NCBI GenBank assembly: GCA_026224875.1
Contig: JAMFRU010000124.1
Span: forward strand, 1 to 35,727
Length of the DNA: 35,727 nt
Direction of reading: 5' to 3'
Source of the DNA: Acidocella sp.
GTDB taxonomy: Bacteria > Pseudomonadota > Alphaproteobacteria > Acetobacterales > Acetobacteraceae
Part shown: piece by piece, positions 1 to 8,923 of the stretch
Numbering within the stretch: the first letter of the stretch is position 1
Layout: every line of letters begins with the position of its first letter
Made by a program: the position numbers and the translations under genes
Notes under the pieces: model-generated
What the model saw: the letters and a program-made list of their open reading frames with translations, nothing else
Databases searched by the model: none
What the model was told of the DNA's origin: nothing

Positions 1-72
1 AAGTACGTGAGCACCGGAGCACAGCCAAACGCCCGTAAGCGGCCGCCAGAGCGCGTTTTAAAGGAACTCTAG
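1..72 (+). CDS. 3' end of an unidentified gene (partial)
   Basis: Frame 1 is open from the first base to a TAG at 70-72 and would encode a 23-residue basic C-terminal tail ending in VLKEL. The other two plus frames stop within the first 40 bases. The stop lies 57 bases before the next gene, a normal intergenic distance, so the tail of a co-directional gene cut by the window edge is plausible. No family can be assigned from so short a tail, and chance openness is not excluded. Confidence 0.3.
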   Translation, partial: KYVSTGAQPNARKRPPERVLKEL

Positions 73-129
73 CTCGACTGGCCGGAGCCGGGTTGTTAAG
101 CCCTTCATGTAGGGGGCTTACGAGTCGGT

Positions 130-1626
130 ATGACGGTAGCAATTGAGCTGGGACACACAAATTCCGGGGCGGCGGCAATCCTCGACCTGGAGGAGCTGCT
201 GGCCACCCGCCTGCTGGTGCAAGGCAACTCCGGCTCCGGCAAATCGCACCTATTGCGCCGGCTGCTGGAGCAAAGCGCGCCCTGGGTGCAGCAAAGCATC
301 ATCGACCCCGAAGGCGATTTCGTGACCCTGGCCGGGCAATTCGGCCATCTGGTCATCGATGCCGAGGCGCATACCGAGCAGGGCCTGCAGCTGGCCGGCG
401 AGCGGGCGCGCATGCACCGCGTCTCCACCGTGCTGAACCTTGAAGGGCTGGATGCCGAGGCCCAATTGCGCCGCGCCGCCGCTTTTCTGGGCGGGCTGTT
501 CGAGGTGGACCGCGACCATTGGTACCCGATGCTGGTGGTGGTGGATGAGGCGCAGCTTTTTGCCCCCGCTGTTGCCGGCGAGGTCTCCGACGAGGCCCGC
601 AAACTGTCGCTGGGTGCGATGACAAACCTCATGTGCCGCGGCCGCAAGCGCGGGCTGGCCGGAATCATCGCCACCCAGCGCCTGGCAAAACTGGCCAAAA
701 ACGTCGCGGCGGAAGCCTCCAACTTCCTCATGGGCCGCACGTTTCTGGACATCGACATGGCGCGCGCCGCCGATCTGCTGGGCATGGAGCGGCGCCAGGC
801 GGAGGCGTTCCGCGATCTGGAGCGCGGGCATTTCATGGCGCTCGGCCCTGCCCTCTCCCGCCGCCCGCTGTCCCTACGCATCGGCCCCACGGTAACCCAG
901 CCGCGCAATTCCACGCCGCTGCTCATGCCGATGCCCGCGTCAGGGCTGGAGGATGTGCGCGCGGTTATTCTGGCGGCACCGTCGCCCGAGGCAGCACGGG
1001 TGAAGCGCCGTGCGCCGGCACCGCCTGCACCCGATCTGCTCAGCCAGCTGATGGCCGCCAAACCCGCCACAACGGAGCCCCGTGACGTGCCGGAAGCACC
1101 GCCTGACCCGGCGCAGCTGGCGGAACGGCGCGCCCGCTTGGATAAAATTTTGGCCGCCATTCTGGCCGATCCGGAAGCGGGTTTCCGTGCCATCGGTGTG
1201 CTTTACCAGGATTTTCTCGTGCGTTGCCGTATCGAAGGGCTGGGGTCCGGGGCGCCGGATTTGCCGTCCTTCCGCCGCATGCTGACACGGGCGCGGGCCG
1301 GGATCAGCGCCGAGATGGCGGAGCAGAATATCTGGCAGAATGTTGAGGAGCGTGCCTCCATGCTGCCGGAGGATATGCAGGGCATATTCATGATGCTCGC
1401 CGGTGCCGCCAAGGAGGCCCTACCCTGCCCCAGCGATCTGGCCATCGCCAGGGCCTATGGGACACGCTCACCGGGTCGCGCCCGGCGCGTGCTGAGCTAT
1501 ATGGAAGAGCAGGATCTCATCGTCGTGCAGTTGGACGGTGCCGGGCGGCGCATCGTCACACTGGTGGAGCTAGCCTGGGCCACGGCACCGGGTGACCCAA
1601 ATGCCGAAGATGCGCTGACCGGCTGA
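130..1626 (+). CDS. HerA/DUF87-like P-loop ATPase
   Basis: The 498-residue protein belongs to the HerA-FtsK clade of ring ATPases that pump DNA or protein. A Walker A motif (GNSGSGKS, residues 32-39) follows a short beta-rich N-terminus, and a Walker B motif (LVVVDEAQ, with D139-E140) comes about 100 residues later. The ATG at 130 puts the P-loop at the usual distance from the N-terminus. A purine-rich AGGGGG at 111-116 is the nearest Shine-Dalgarno, though 13 bases is a long spacing, and it lies in the 3' arm of a 7-bp hairpin (97-103 with 114-120). The C-terminal part, beyond about residue 300, is Ala/Pro-rich and then helical, and I do not recognise it. No NurA nuclease or other HerA partner is visible; a partner could lie upstream of the window. 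The substrate is unknown. Confidence 0.8.
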   Translation: MTVAIELGHTNSGAAAILDLEELLATRLLVQGNSGSGKSHLLRRLLEQSAPWVQQSIIDPEGDFVTLAGQFGHLVIDAEAHTEQGLQLAGERARMHRVSTVLNLEGLDAEAQLRRAAAFLGGLFEVDRDHWYPMLVVVDEAQLFAPAVAGEVSDEARKLSLGAMTNLMCRGRKRGLAGIIATQRLAKLAKNVAAEASNFLMGRTFLDIDMARAADLLGMERRQAEAFRDLERGHFMALGPALSRRPLSLRIGPTVTQPRNSTPLLMPMPASGLEDVRAVILAAPSPEAARVKRRAPAPPAPDLLSQLMAAKPATTEPRDVPEAPPDPAQLAERRARLDKILAAILADPEAGFRAIGVLYQDFLVRCRIEGLGSGAPDLPSFRRMLTRARAGISAEMAEQNIWQNVEERASMLPEDMQGIFMMLAGAAKEALPCPSDLAIARAYGTRSPGRARRVLSYMEEQDLIVVQLDGAGRRIVTLVELAWATAPGDPNAEDALTG

Positions 1627-1633
1627 ACAAGAG

Positions 1634-1672
1634 TTTATCCTGGTATATTAAGTACTATCATACCAGGATAAA
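1634..1672. terminator. Bidirectional stem-loop terminator
   Basis: A perfect 13-bp inverted repeat (TTTATCCTGGTAT, 1634-1646, pairing with 1660-1672) encloses a 13-nt AT-rich loop. It sits exactly between two convergent stop codons, at 1626 and 1685. The outer A/T pairs give a short U-tract on either strand, so it can end transcription of both the HerA-like gene and the efflux operon. Confidence 0.8.
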
Positions 1673-1684
1673 TTCGCTTGGCTT

Positions 1685-4600
1685 CTACTCAGCCGGGACT
1701 GGTTTGTCCTTCACCTTTTTCACGAACCGCTCGTTGAACCGCTGCAGCACCACATAGAACGCCGGCACGAACACCACCGCGATGCAAGTGGAAGCCAACA
1801 TGCCGCTGGCCACGGCGATGCCGATGGATTTGCGGGAATTCGCTCCGGCGCCGGACGCAAACACCAGCGGCATAACGCCCAAAATAAAGGCGAAGGATGT
1901 CATGATGATCGGCCGGAAACGGGTTTTGGCGGCGGCCACGGCGGAATCGACGATGCTTTCGCCGGCAAGCTCGCGATGTTCGCGCGCTACCTCCACCACC
2001 AGGATGGCGTTTTTGGCAGCCAGCGCGATCAGCAACACCAGGCCGATCTGCGTGTAGATGTTATTGGCCAGACCAAGTGCGGTAAGCGCCGCAACCGTGC
2101 CGAGCAATGCCAGCGGTACGGCCAGCAGCACGGTGATCGGCGTGATCCAGCTCTCATACTGCCCGGCCAGCACCAGATAGACGAGCAGCAGCGACAGGCC
2201 GAACACGATGACCGTGGAGCCGCCCGCGAGAATCTCCTGATAGGCCGAGCCGGTCCATTCGTAGCCGAAGCCCGAGGGCAGCACATGGGCTGTCAGATCG
2301 TTCATCACATCCAGCGCCTGGCCGGAGCTGTAGCCGGCCGCGGCGGAGCCGTTGATCATGGCCGCCGGGTAGGTATTGTAGAGGGTGATGATCGGCGGGC
2401 CGCGCGTGTTGGTAATATCGGTCATGGTGCCGAGCGGCACCATCTGGCCGCTGCTGTTACGCACATTATAGCTGCCCACTTCCGCCGCCGTCATGCGCGC
2501 ATTGGGGTCGGCTTGGACATACACCGGGAATACCTGGCCGTATTTGGTGAAGAGGTTGACGTAAGACGAGCCAAGATAGGTTTGCAGCGTCTCATAAGCA
2601 TCGCCGATCGGCACATTCAGCGCGCTTGCCTTGGTACGGTCCACATCCGCCTCAAGCTGCGGCGCCTGACTGCGGTAGGTGGTGAAAATATTCTCCAGCC
2701 CGCTCTGGCTATCGCCATCCCGGTCCACGAGGTCTGCCACCTGCTGCAGTTTGGAATAATCGAAACTGCCGTCGCGCAGCTCCAGCACGCCCTGGAATCC
2801 GCCCGACTGACCAAGCCCCTGGATGGGCGGCGGCGGCAGGACAACAACCGAGGCGCCCGGCGTTTCCGTGGCCAGCTTGGTCAGCGCCTTGTACATCGGC
2901 AGCAGCCCCTCTTTCGAGCCGCGCTCGCCCCAAGGGTTGAGCATCACGTAGAGTACGCCGGCATTGGCAAGGCTTGCCGAATTGTCGAGCAGCGACACGC
3001 CGCTGATCGCGATGGCGCTGGATACACCGGGTACTTTTTCAATCCGCGCGTCCAGATCGGCGATCACCGCATTGGTGCGGCCGATGGAGGCTGCATCCGG
3101 CAACTGCACGCTCACCACCATATAGCCCTGGTCCTCGATGGGGATGAAGGCGGTGGGGATACGGCCAAGCCCGTAAATGGCAAGGAGAATGAGGCCAAGG
3201 CCGCAGAGCGAGAACAACCCGGCGCGGCTGACCATGCGCGCGATGAGCCGGACATAGGCTGCTTCCACCGGGTAATAAACGCGGTCGAAACCACGGAAGA
3301 CGATGTTTTTGCGCGCGCCCGGTTTTGCGGGTCTGAGAAACAGCGCGCATTGCGTGGGGCTCAATGTGAGCGCGCTGATGGCGCTGATGATCGCGGTGGC
3401 GGCGATAACCAGCGCGAATTGCGAATACATCTGCCCCGTGATGCCGGGCATGAAACCGGCCGGGATGAACACCGACATCAGCACCAGAGTGATGCCGACG
3501 ATCGGGCTGGTCAGCTCCTTCATCGCCTCGATGGCGCCTTTTTTCGCATCGACGCCGTCGGTCTCCATTTTATGGGTGACACCTTCGACGACGACAATCG
3601 CGTCATCCACGACGATGCCGATGGCCAGAACCAGGCCGAACAAAGTGAGCAGGTTGATGGAGAAGCCCAGAGCCGCCATGCCTGCGAAAGCGCCGATAAT
3701 GGTCACCGGCACCGTGGTGGCGGGCACCAGAGTGGCGCGGAAACTCTGCAGGAACAGCAATATGACCGCGAGCACCAGAAAGCCCGCTTCAAACAGGGTT
3801 TTGTAGACCTCATGGATCGAGGCGGAGACGAAGACCGTGGTGTCGAAGGGGATGGCGTATTGTATATCGGCGGGGAAGCTCTTGGACATGCGCGCAACGG
3901 CGGTCTTGACCTCGGCCGCGACCGTTAGCGCATTGGCGTTGGGCGTGAGATAAATGCCGATGGAGGCACAGGGCTGGCCACGGAAATTGGCGAGCATGTT
4001 GTAGTTCACCGAGCCCAGCTCAACGCGCCCGACATCGCGTATGCGCACGATTTTGGCGGCTGTGGTGCCGCCGTTATTACTGGTGCCGCTTTGCGATTTG
4101 ATGATGATATTGGAGAACTGGTCAGGGTCTGACAGCAGGCCCGGCACGTTGACCGTGAGCTGGAAGGCCTGGGCCGATGAGACTGGCGGCCCGCCGATCT
4201 GGCCGGCCGGGACCGCGACATTCTGGGCCCGCAGCGCATTCAGCACATCGCTCGGGGTGAGCGAGAGCGCCTGCATTTTCTCGGGGTCGAGCCAGATGCG
4301 CATGGCATATTGGCCGGTGCCGAAGACCAGCACATTGCCCACACCCGGCAGGCGGGCCAGTTCGTTCTGCATGTTGATCAGCGCGTAGTTGTTCAGGAAC
4401 AACCCGTCATAGGTGTGCTTGGGCGAGGTTAAAGTGATGAACTGCAGGATCGAGGTGGATTTCTGCTGCACCACCACGCCCTGCGCCTGCACGGAAGCCG
4501 GGAGTTTGGCGAGTGCGGCCGACACACGGTTCTGCACCAGCACCTGGGCGAAGTTGAGGTCCGTGCCCACCTTGAAGGTGACGATGAGCGTATAGGCGCC

Positions 4601-4858
4601 GGAACTCGTGCTGGTGGACTGCATATACAGCATGTTCTGAACACCGTTCACCTGCTGCTCGATGGGCAGTGCCACGGTATTGGCCAGGGTTTTGGCATCC
4701 GCGCCGGGGTAGGTTGTGGTTACCTGAATGGTGGGCGGAACGATCTGCGGATATTGCGCCACCGGCAGCGTGCCGATGGCGACAATGCCCACAACGATGA
4801 ACAGCACGGAAATGACATTCGCCAGAACCGGATGTTCAATGAAGAATTTGGAAATCAT
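1685..4858 (-). CDS. RND efflux pump inner-membrane subunit (HAE1 family)
   Basis: The 1057-residue protein matches the full length of AcrB/MexB-type proton-driven drug exporters. It starts with the typical N-terminal helix (ISKFFIEHP, then the first transmembrane segment) and a large periplasmic porter loop. TM4 carries the adjacent aspartates of the proton relay (D418-D419 in VVDDAIVVVE). TM10 carries the partner lysine (K949 in LAAKNAILVVE). A second periplasmic loop lies between TM7 and TM8, which is the duplicated RND layout. The start ATG overlaps the stop of the adaptor gene by 4 bases (ATGA), so the two are translationally coupled. It is the last gene of the operon outer membrane factor, adaptor, pump. 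Exported compounds are likely hydrophobic or amphiphilic, but the substrate cannot be read from sequence. Confidence 0.95.
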   Translation of the reverse strand: MISKFFIEHPVLANVISVLFIVVGIVAIGTLPVAQYPQIVPPTIQVTTTYPGADAKTLANTVALPIEQQVNGVQNMLYMQSTSTSSGAYTLIVTFKVGTDLNFAQVLVQNRVSAALAKLPASVQAQGVVVQQKSTSILQFITLTSPKHTYDGLFLNNYALINMQNELARLPGVGNVLVFGTGQYAMRIWLDPEKMQALSLTPSDVLNALRAQNVAVPAGQIGGPPVSSAQAFQLTVNVPGLLSDPDQFSNIIIKSQSGTSNNGGTTAAKIVRIRDVGRVELGSVNYNMLANFRGQPCASIGIYLTPNANALTVAAEVKTAVARMSKSFPADIQYAIPFDTTVFVSASIHEVYKTLFEAGFLVLAVILLFLQSFRATLVPATTVPVTIIGAFAGMAALGFSINLLTLFGLVLAIGIVVDDAIVVVEGVTHKMETDGVDAKKGAIEAMKELTSPIVGITLVLMSVFIPAGFMPGITGQMYSQFALVIAATAIISAISALTLSPTQCALFLRPAKPGARKNIVFRGFDRVYYPVEAAYVRLIARMVSRAGLFSLCGLGLILLAIYGLGRIPTAFIPIEDQGYMVVSVQLPDAASIGRTNAVIADLDARIEKVPGVSSAIAISGVSLLDNSASLANAGVLYVMLNPWGERGSKEGLLPMYKALTKLATETPGASVVVLPPPPIQGLGQSGGFQGVLELRDGSFDYSKLQQVADLVDRDGDSQSGLENIFTTYRSQAPQLEADVDRTKASALNVPIGDAYETLQTYLGSSYVNLFTKYGQVFPVYVQADPNARMTAAEVGSYNVRNSSGQMVPLGTMTDITNTRGPPIITLYNTYPAAMINGSAAAGYSSGQALDVMNDLTAHVLPSGFGYEWTGSAYQEILAGGSTVIVFGLSLLLVYLVLAGQYESWITPITVLLAVPLALLGTVAALTALGLANNIYTQIGLVLLIALAAKNAILVVEVAREHRELAGESIVDSAVAAAKTRFRPIIMTSFAFILGVMPLVFASGAGANSRKSIGIAVASGMLASTCIAVVFVPAFYVVLQRFNERFVKKVKDKPVPAE

Positions 4859-6027
4859 GGCACTTGCCCAGGCTGGTCCGGTGCTGGCGCCGCCATATCC
4901 TTTTCGGTGGGGGCGACGGCGGTGCCGGGTGCGGCATTCTGCAGCCCATCCACCACCACCTGGTCCGTGGCATCAAGCCCGGTTATGGCGGTCATGCCGG
5001 CATCATCCACCCCGGTCTGCACGCGTTTTTGGACCACCAGATTATCCGTGCCGACGACATATACATAAGAGCCGGCCTGATCGCTCATGATCGCGGCATC
5101 GGGCAAAGCCAGCCGTGTGACGGGTGCGCCGAGCGGGATTTGCCCGCGGACGAACAGGCCGGGCAGCAGCACATTGGTCGGGTTATCGAGCACGGCGCGC
5201 ACCTCGATGGTACCGGTCGAAGGATCCACACCCGGCGCGATATAATCCAGCTTACCCGCGTGCGGAAAACCCTGCTCCGATTGCAGGCCGATATAGATCG
5301 GCCGGCCTTGCACATCGCCCGGTTTGAGCCCGTGCGCCGCCATCGCCTTGCGGACGGAGAGCAAATCCTGCTCGTTGACATTGAAGTACACGTAGATCGG
5401 ATCGAGCTGATCGATTGTCGCCAGCGTGGTGGCCGTGCCGTTGCCGACGAGATTGCCGGCATCCACCAGATGGCGGCTGATCTCGCCATCGAACGGGGCG
5501 GACACCGTGGTGTAGCCGTAATCAATCGCGGCCAGCTTCTCATTGGCGATGGCCTCGATCACCGATGCCTTGGCGGAATCAAGGTTCGACAGCCATTGCT
5601 CGACATTGGCCTGCGAGGTGGCGTTCTGCGAGAGCATGCCCTTCTGGCGGTCATATTGCGATTGCGCGTAGATGACCTGCGCCTGGGCGCTGGCCACACC
5701 CGCCTGCGCCTGCTGCAGTTTGGCTGCATAAGTGTCGGGCTGGATCACGAACAGTTTTTGGCCTTTTTTGACGATCGTGCCGTCGGTGAAATCGATCGAC
5801 TGCAGATAGCCTGACACACGGGCCACGAGATTGACCGAATTGATCGCCACGGTGCTGCCGGTGATGTCCATGTAATTGGTCATCGGCATGGAGACGGGCT
5901 TGCTGGTGATGACCGGCGGCGGCGGCGGGGCCTTGTAGCTGTTGCCCTTGTCGCAACAGCTGAGTGAAGCCGTACACAGCAGCGTGCCTGCCCAGGCCAG
6001 ACGGCTCAAAACGATGCTATATTTCAT
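4855..6027 (-). CDS. RND efflux periplasmic adaptor (membrane fusion protein)
   Basis: This 390-residue HlyD/AcrA-type adaptor links the inner-membrane pump to the outer-membrane channel. I choose the ATG at 6027 because it is followed at once by a signal sequence (MKYSIVLSRLAWAG...) and a cysteine pair in LSCC that can act as a lipobox; the frame stays open upstream but without signal-like sequence. After a proline-rich linker come the barrel-sandwich (lipoyl-like) half, an alpha-helical hairpin near residues 95-160 rich in Gln/Ala, the second lipoyl half and beta-barrel domains. It begins 5 bases after the stop of the outer membrane factor gene and overlaps the pump gene by 4 bases, so the three subunits are made from one message. 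Confidence 0.93.
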   Translation of the reverse strand: MKYSIVLSRLAWAGTLLCTASLSCCDKGNSYKAPPPPPVITSKPVSMPMTNYMDITGSTVAINSVNLVARVSGYLQSIDFTDGTIVKKGQKLFVIQPDTYAAKLQQAQAGVASAQAQVIYAQSQYDRQKGMLSQNATSQANVEQWLSNLDSAKASVIEAIANEKLAAIDYGYTTVSAPFDGEISRHLVDAGNLVGNGTATTLATIDQLDPIYVYFNVNEQDLLSVRKAMAAHGLKPGDVQGRPIYIGLQSEQGFPHAGKLDYIAPGVDPSTGTIEVRAVLDNPTNVLLPGLFVRGQIPLGAPVTRLALPDAAIMSDQAGSYVYVVGTDNLVVQKRVQTGVDDAGMTAITGLDATDQVVVDGLQNAAPGTAVAPTEKDMAAPAPDQPGQVP

Positions 6028-6032
6028 GTCGG

Positions 6033-7595
6033 TCACCAGGTTGGCACATAGGTTTGTTTGTCCTGCGCGGCGGCGGTCGCCGGGGCGGCATGGGCTTGCG
6101 GGGTCAGCAGACCACCCCAATTGGTGCGCGCGCGCATATCACTCTTCACATTATCCGGCACGACATCATGGCCCTGCGCAATCTGCCAGCCGCCGCCGAG
6201 GGCCGCGTACAAAGTGACCAGCGCGGCCGGCACATCCCCTTGCGCCGCGGCTAGGGAGTTCTGCACCTGCAATTGCGCCTGTTCGGCATTCAGCACCGTG
6301 GTGTAATCGGTCGCGCCATCGACATAGCGGATCATCGCCAATTTGGTGGATTTCTGGGCAGAGGCATCGGCGGTGGTCAACAGATGCACGGTGCTCTGCG
6401 CTTCGACATAGGTGGCGATTGCATTTTGCACCTCCTGCTGCGCCTGCAGCACGGTGTTCTGGTAATTCAGGATGGATTGTTCAAATGCTGCATCCTGCGC
6501 GCGCACCTGGTTGGTGAGCTGGCCGTAGTTGAAGATGGGAATTTCCAGCGATGGCCCGACACTGACGACATGGCTGGACCATTTGAACAGATCGCCCAGC
6601 GAGGCGCCGTTGGCATTGCCGGCCTCATAGCCGAACGTGCCCGAGAGGGAGAGGGACGGGTAAAGCTGGGCCTTGGCCACACCCAGCAACGCCGATTGAT
6701 TGGCTGCTTCCAGCTCGGCTTCCCGCACATCTGGGCGCAGGCGCAGCAGATCCTGCGGGATGCCGACGGCGACATCCGCCGGGGCCTGGGGAATCGCGGT
6801 GCTGCCAATAAGCAGGGCATCGATCTTGTCGGGGGTCAGCCCCAGCAGCACGGCCAGCGCGTCCTGCTGCGTTACCAATTGCGCCTTGAGCGTGGGCACG
6901 GAGGCCTGGGTGGTGCTGAGCTGGGTTTGTGCCTGCTCGACATCGAGCTGGCTGGTCTGGCCGGAATTATACTGGACCGTGGCGATGCGCAGGCTTTCGG
7001 TCTGGATGTTCACGTTGGCTTCGGCCACGCTTATTTGGGCCTGCAAGGTACGGATGGAGATATAGGTTTGCGCGATGCTGGAGGTAAGGCTGACCAAAGC
7101 GTCATCGTAGGCATCGATGGAGCCCAGGAATTCTGCGTCATCGGCCTGGATGGCGCGGCGGTATTTGCCCCAGAAATCAATCTCCCAACTTGCGGTGAGG
7201 CCGATCTGGGCCACGCCGATGCTGTTTTGCTCGCCGGGGATGTAGGTGGGCGAGGCGTGGCTCTGCACTGAGTCCGTGTAGGCGCCGGTGATCGCCTGTT
7301 GCTGCGGGTACAGCTCACCAACGGCGGAGGCCAGTTCGGCCCTTGCCTGCAGCACGCGCACGCCGGCCACTTGGAGCGTCAGATTTTGCTGATACCCGAG
7401 CTGGATGAGCTGATCCAAAACCGGGTCGTTGAAATTATGCCACCATTGCGGGTCCGTGGCAGCACCCGCGGGCAGCGCGCCATCGATGGGCTGGTACTGC
7501 GCCGCGGTGGATGATTTGGGAGTGGTGAAATTGGGCCCCACCATGCAGCCGCCGAGCGGCAGGGCCGCCGCCAGTAAAATCAGGCTGTACCGCAT
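6033..7595 (-). CDS. Outer membrane factor lipoprotein, NodT/OprM family
   Basis: The 520-residue protein is a TolC-like channel that completes the RND pump. I choose the ATG at 7595: it gives a classic lipoprotein signal, with a hydrophobic stretch and the lipobox LGGC followed by MVGPNF, as in OprM/NodT proteins. The two internally repeated OEP domains are visible as long Ala/Gln-rich helices (about residues 70-270 and 280-480), including the family motif RPDVREAE near residue 300. It is the first gene of the operon. No TetR, MarR or two-component gene is adjacent, which is unusual for this operon type, so its regulator must lie elsewhere. Confidence 0.93.
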   Translation of the reverse strand: MRYSLILLAAALPLGGCMVGPNFTTPKSSTAAQYQPIDGALPAGAATDPQWWHNFNDPVLDQLIQLGYQQNLTLQVAGVRVLQARAELASAVGELYPQQQAITGAYTDSVQSHASPTYIPGEQNSIGVAQIGLTASWEIDFWGKYRRAIQADDAEFLGSIDAYDDALVSLTSSIAQTYISIRTLQAQISVAEANVNIQTESLRIATVQYNSGQTSQLDVEQAQTQLSTTQASVPTLKAQLVTQQDALAVLLGLTPDKIDALLIGSTAIPQAPADVAVGIPQDLLRLRPDVREAELEAANQSALLGVAKAQLYPSLSLSGTFGYEAGNANGASLGDLFKWSSHVVSVGPSLEIPIFNYGQLTNQVRAQDAAFEQSILNYQNTVLQAQQEVQNAIATYVEAQSTVHLLTTADASAQKSTKLAMIRYVDGATDYTTVLNAEQAQLQVQNSLAAAQGDVPAALVTLYAALGGGWQIAQGHDVVPDNVKSDMRARTNWGGLLTPQAHAAPATAAAQDKQTYVPTW

Positions 7596-7814
7596 CAGAG
7601 CTTTTCGCCCGCGCGCGGCAAGGCGTCGCCAGCCGTAACCCGCAGCCATTGTGGCATACGGTTTTGGCCGATGAACAAATATCCAGCCACGCGGCAGTCT
7701 CCCAAAGCTTTTATGCGCGTTATTCTTACAATCGCGTCCAATCTATAACGAAAATTTTTGATATGAAAGAAATAATAATGAACTGTCCATATCATTGTTT
7801 GGTGTTTTGCCGGC
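7596..7814. promoter_or_regulatory. AT-rich leader region of the efflux operon
   Basis: These 219 bases separate adenine deaminase from the efflux operon; both are read on the minus strand. The stretch 7735-7800 is markedly AT-rich compared with the surrounding genes and carries a minus-strand TATAGA (7747-7742) that could be a -10 box. I find no convincing -35 at 17 bases and no clear operator, so the promoter assignment is by position and composition only. Confidence 0.4.
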
Positions 7815-8855
7815 TCAGGGGAAGGTGGCAAAACCATCCAGCCGGCGCAGGTAATCAGCCTGCGTGGCAGCATCCAGGAAGGCGCCTAGAAAACTATTGC
7901 GCGCCAGCTGGATCAGTTGTGCTTTGTTGAGGTTGCGGCCGAAGGCGGCGGCTTTGAAATTCTCCGCGATATAGCCGCCGAAATAGGCTGGGTCGTCGGA
8001 GTTGATGGTGGCGCGCAGGCCTTGGGCCAGCATCGTATCGATCGGGTGCAGGTTCATATCGGGTACCACGCAGAGCCGGAAGTTCGAGAGCGGGCAGACG
8101 GTTAAAGTCATTTGCGATGCGGCCAGGCGGGCGACCAGCGCTGGATCTTCCAGCGCGCGGTTGCCGTGATCCAGACGGTCGATGTGCAGTACATCGAGCG
8201 CCTCCCACACATAGGCGGCGGGGCCTTCCTCGCCGGCATGGGCCACGCGCTTGAGCCCGGCGGCGCCGGCTGCGGCAAACACGCGGGCGAATTTTTGCGG
8301 CGGATGGCCGGCCTCCGAGGAATCCAGGCCCACGCCGATGATACGATCTAGCCAGGGTTCGGCTGCGCGGAAGGTGGTGAAGGCGGCTTCCTCGTCGAGA
8401 TGGCGCAGGAAACACATGATGAGTTCGGAGGTGACACCATAGCGCGTTCTGGCCGCCGCCATGCCGGCGAGAATGCCATCCGCCGCCACGGCGAAGGGAA
8501 TGCTCCGATCCGTGTGGGTTTGCGGGTCGAAGAAGATTTCCGCATGCAGCACGCCATCGGCCGCCGCGCGGGCGAAATAGGCCAAAGTGAGATCGTGGAA
8601 ATCTTCCTCGGTGCGGAGCACCTGCGCGCCGGCGTAATAGATGTCGAGGAAATCCTGCAGATTGGAGAAATTATAGGCGGCGCGCAGCTCCTCGACCGTT
8701 TTGAAAGGTAAGTCGAGTCTGTTGCGCCGGGCCAGGGTAAACATCAGCTCGGGCTCAAGCGAGCCTTCGATATGCAGATGCAATTCGGCCTTTGGCAGGC
8801 CGGTGATGAAGGTTTCGAGCTCCGTTGGCGTGTCCATCTTCCGCTCCTGTGCCAT
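7815..8855 (-). CDS. Adenine deaminase (adenosine deaminase-like superfamily)
   Basis: The protein (346 residues from the first start, 340 from the second) hydrolyses adenine to hypoxanthine in purine salvage. Metal ligands of the amidohydrolase barrel are visible: H26 and H28 in HLHIEG, H206 in HAGEEG (with the proton-shuttle glutamate E209), H230 in DHG, and aspartates D287-D288 in NSDDPAYF. The motifs SSEAGHPPQKF and SNFRLCVVPDMNLHP are those of the Aah1-like adenine deaminases rather than of true adenosine deaminases; this assignment is from family knowledge. Two starts, at 8855 and 8837, each have their own identical ribosome-binding site, because an 18-bp unit is duplicated. It is separated by 219 bases from the efflux operon downstream and is probably a separate unit. 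Confidence 0.85.
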   Translation of the reverse strand: MAQERKMDTPTELETFITGLPKAELHLHIEGSLEPELMFTLARRNRLDLPFKTVEELRAAYNFSNLQDFLDIYYAGAQVLRTEEDFHDLTLAYFARAAADGVLHAEIFFDPQTHTDRSIPFAVAADGILAGMAAARTRYGVTSELIMCFLRHLDEEAAFTTFRAAEPWLDRIIGVGLDSSEAGHPPQKFARVFAAAGAAGLKRVAHAGEEGPAAYVWEALDVLHIDRLDHGNRALEDPALVARLAASQMTLTVCPLSNFRLCVVPDMNLHPIDTMLAQGLRATINSDDPAYFGGYIAENFKAAAFGRNLNKAQLIQLARNSFLGAFLDAATQADYLRRLDGFATFP

Positions 8856-8869
8856 CTTCCGCTCCTGTG
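8834..8869 (-). repeat. Tandem duplication of RBS plus start codon
   Basis: An 18-bp unit is present twice without mismatch (8834-8851 and 8852-8869). Read on the minus strand, each copy is CACAGGAGCGGAAGATGG, that is an AGGAG Shine-Dalgarno, a short spacer and an ATG. The unit is six codons long, so both ATGs are in the same frame, and the longer product only gains the residues MAQERK. Confidence 0.9.
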
Positions 8870-8923
8870 TTGGAGCGATTCATGGCATGGCCGGGTCCCT
8901 CTGATCAATCACGTAAGACAGCC

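Noticed and set aside
130-1626. HerA-like ATPase as part of an antiphage defence system
   Set aside because: HerA ATPases do occur with SIR2 or nuclease partners in defence, but no partner lies in the window and the right-hand neighbour is an efflux operon. The left side is outside the window, so the idea cannot be supported.
1976-3928. A 650-residue open frame on the plus strand inside the RND pump gene
   Set aside because: It is antisense to a clearly recognised full-length pump and has a His/Gln/Arg-rich composition typical of antisense reading of GC-rich genes. The same applies to the long frames opposite the sulfatase, SelO and DHA2 genes.
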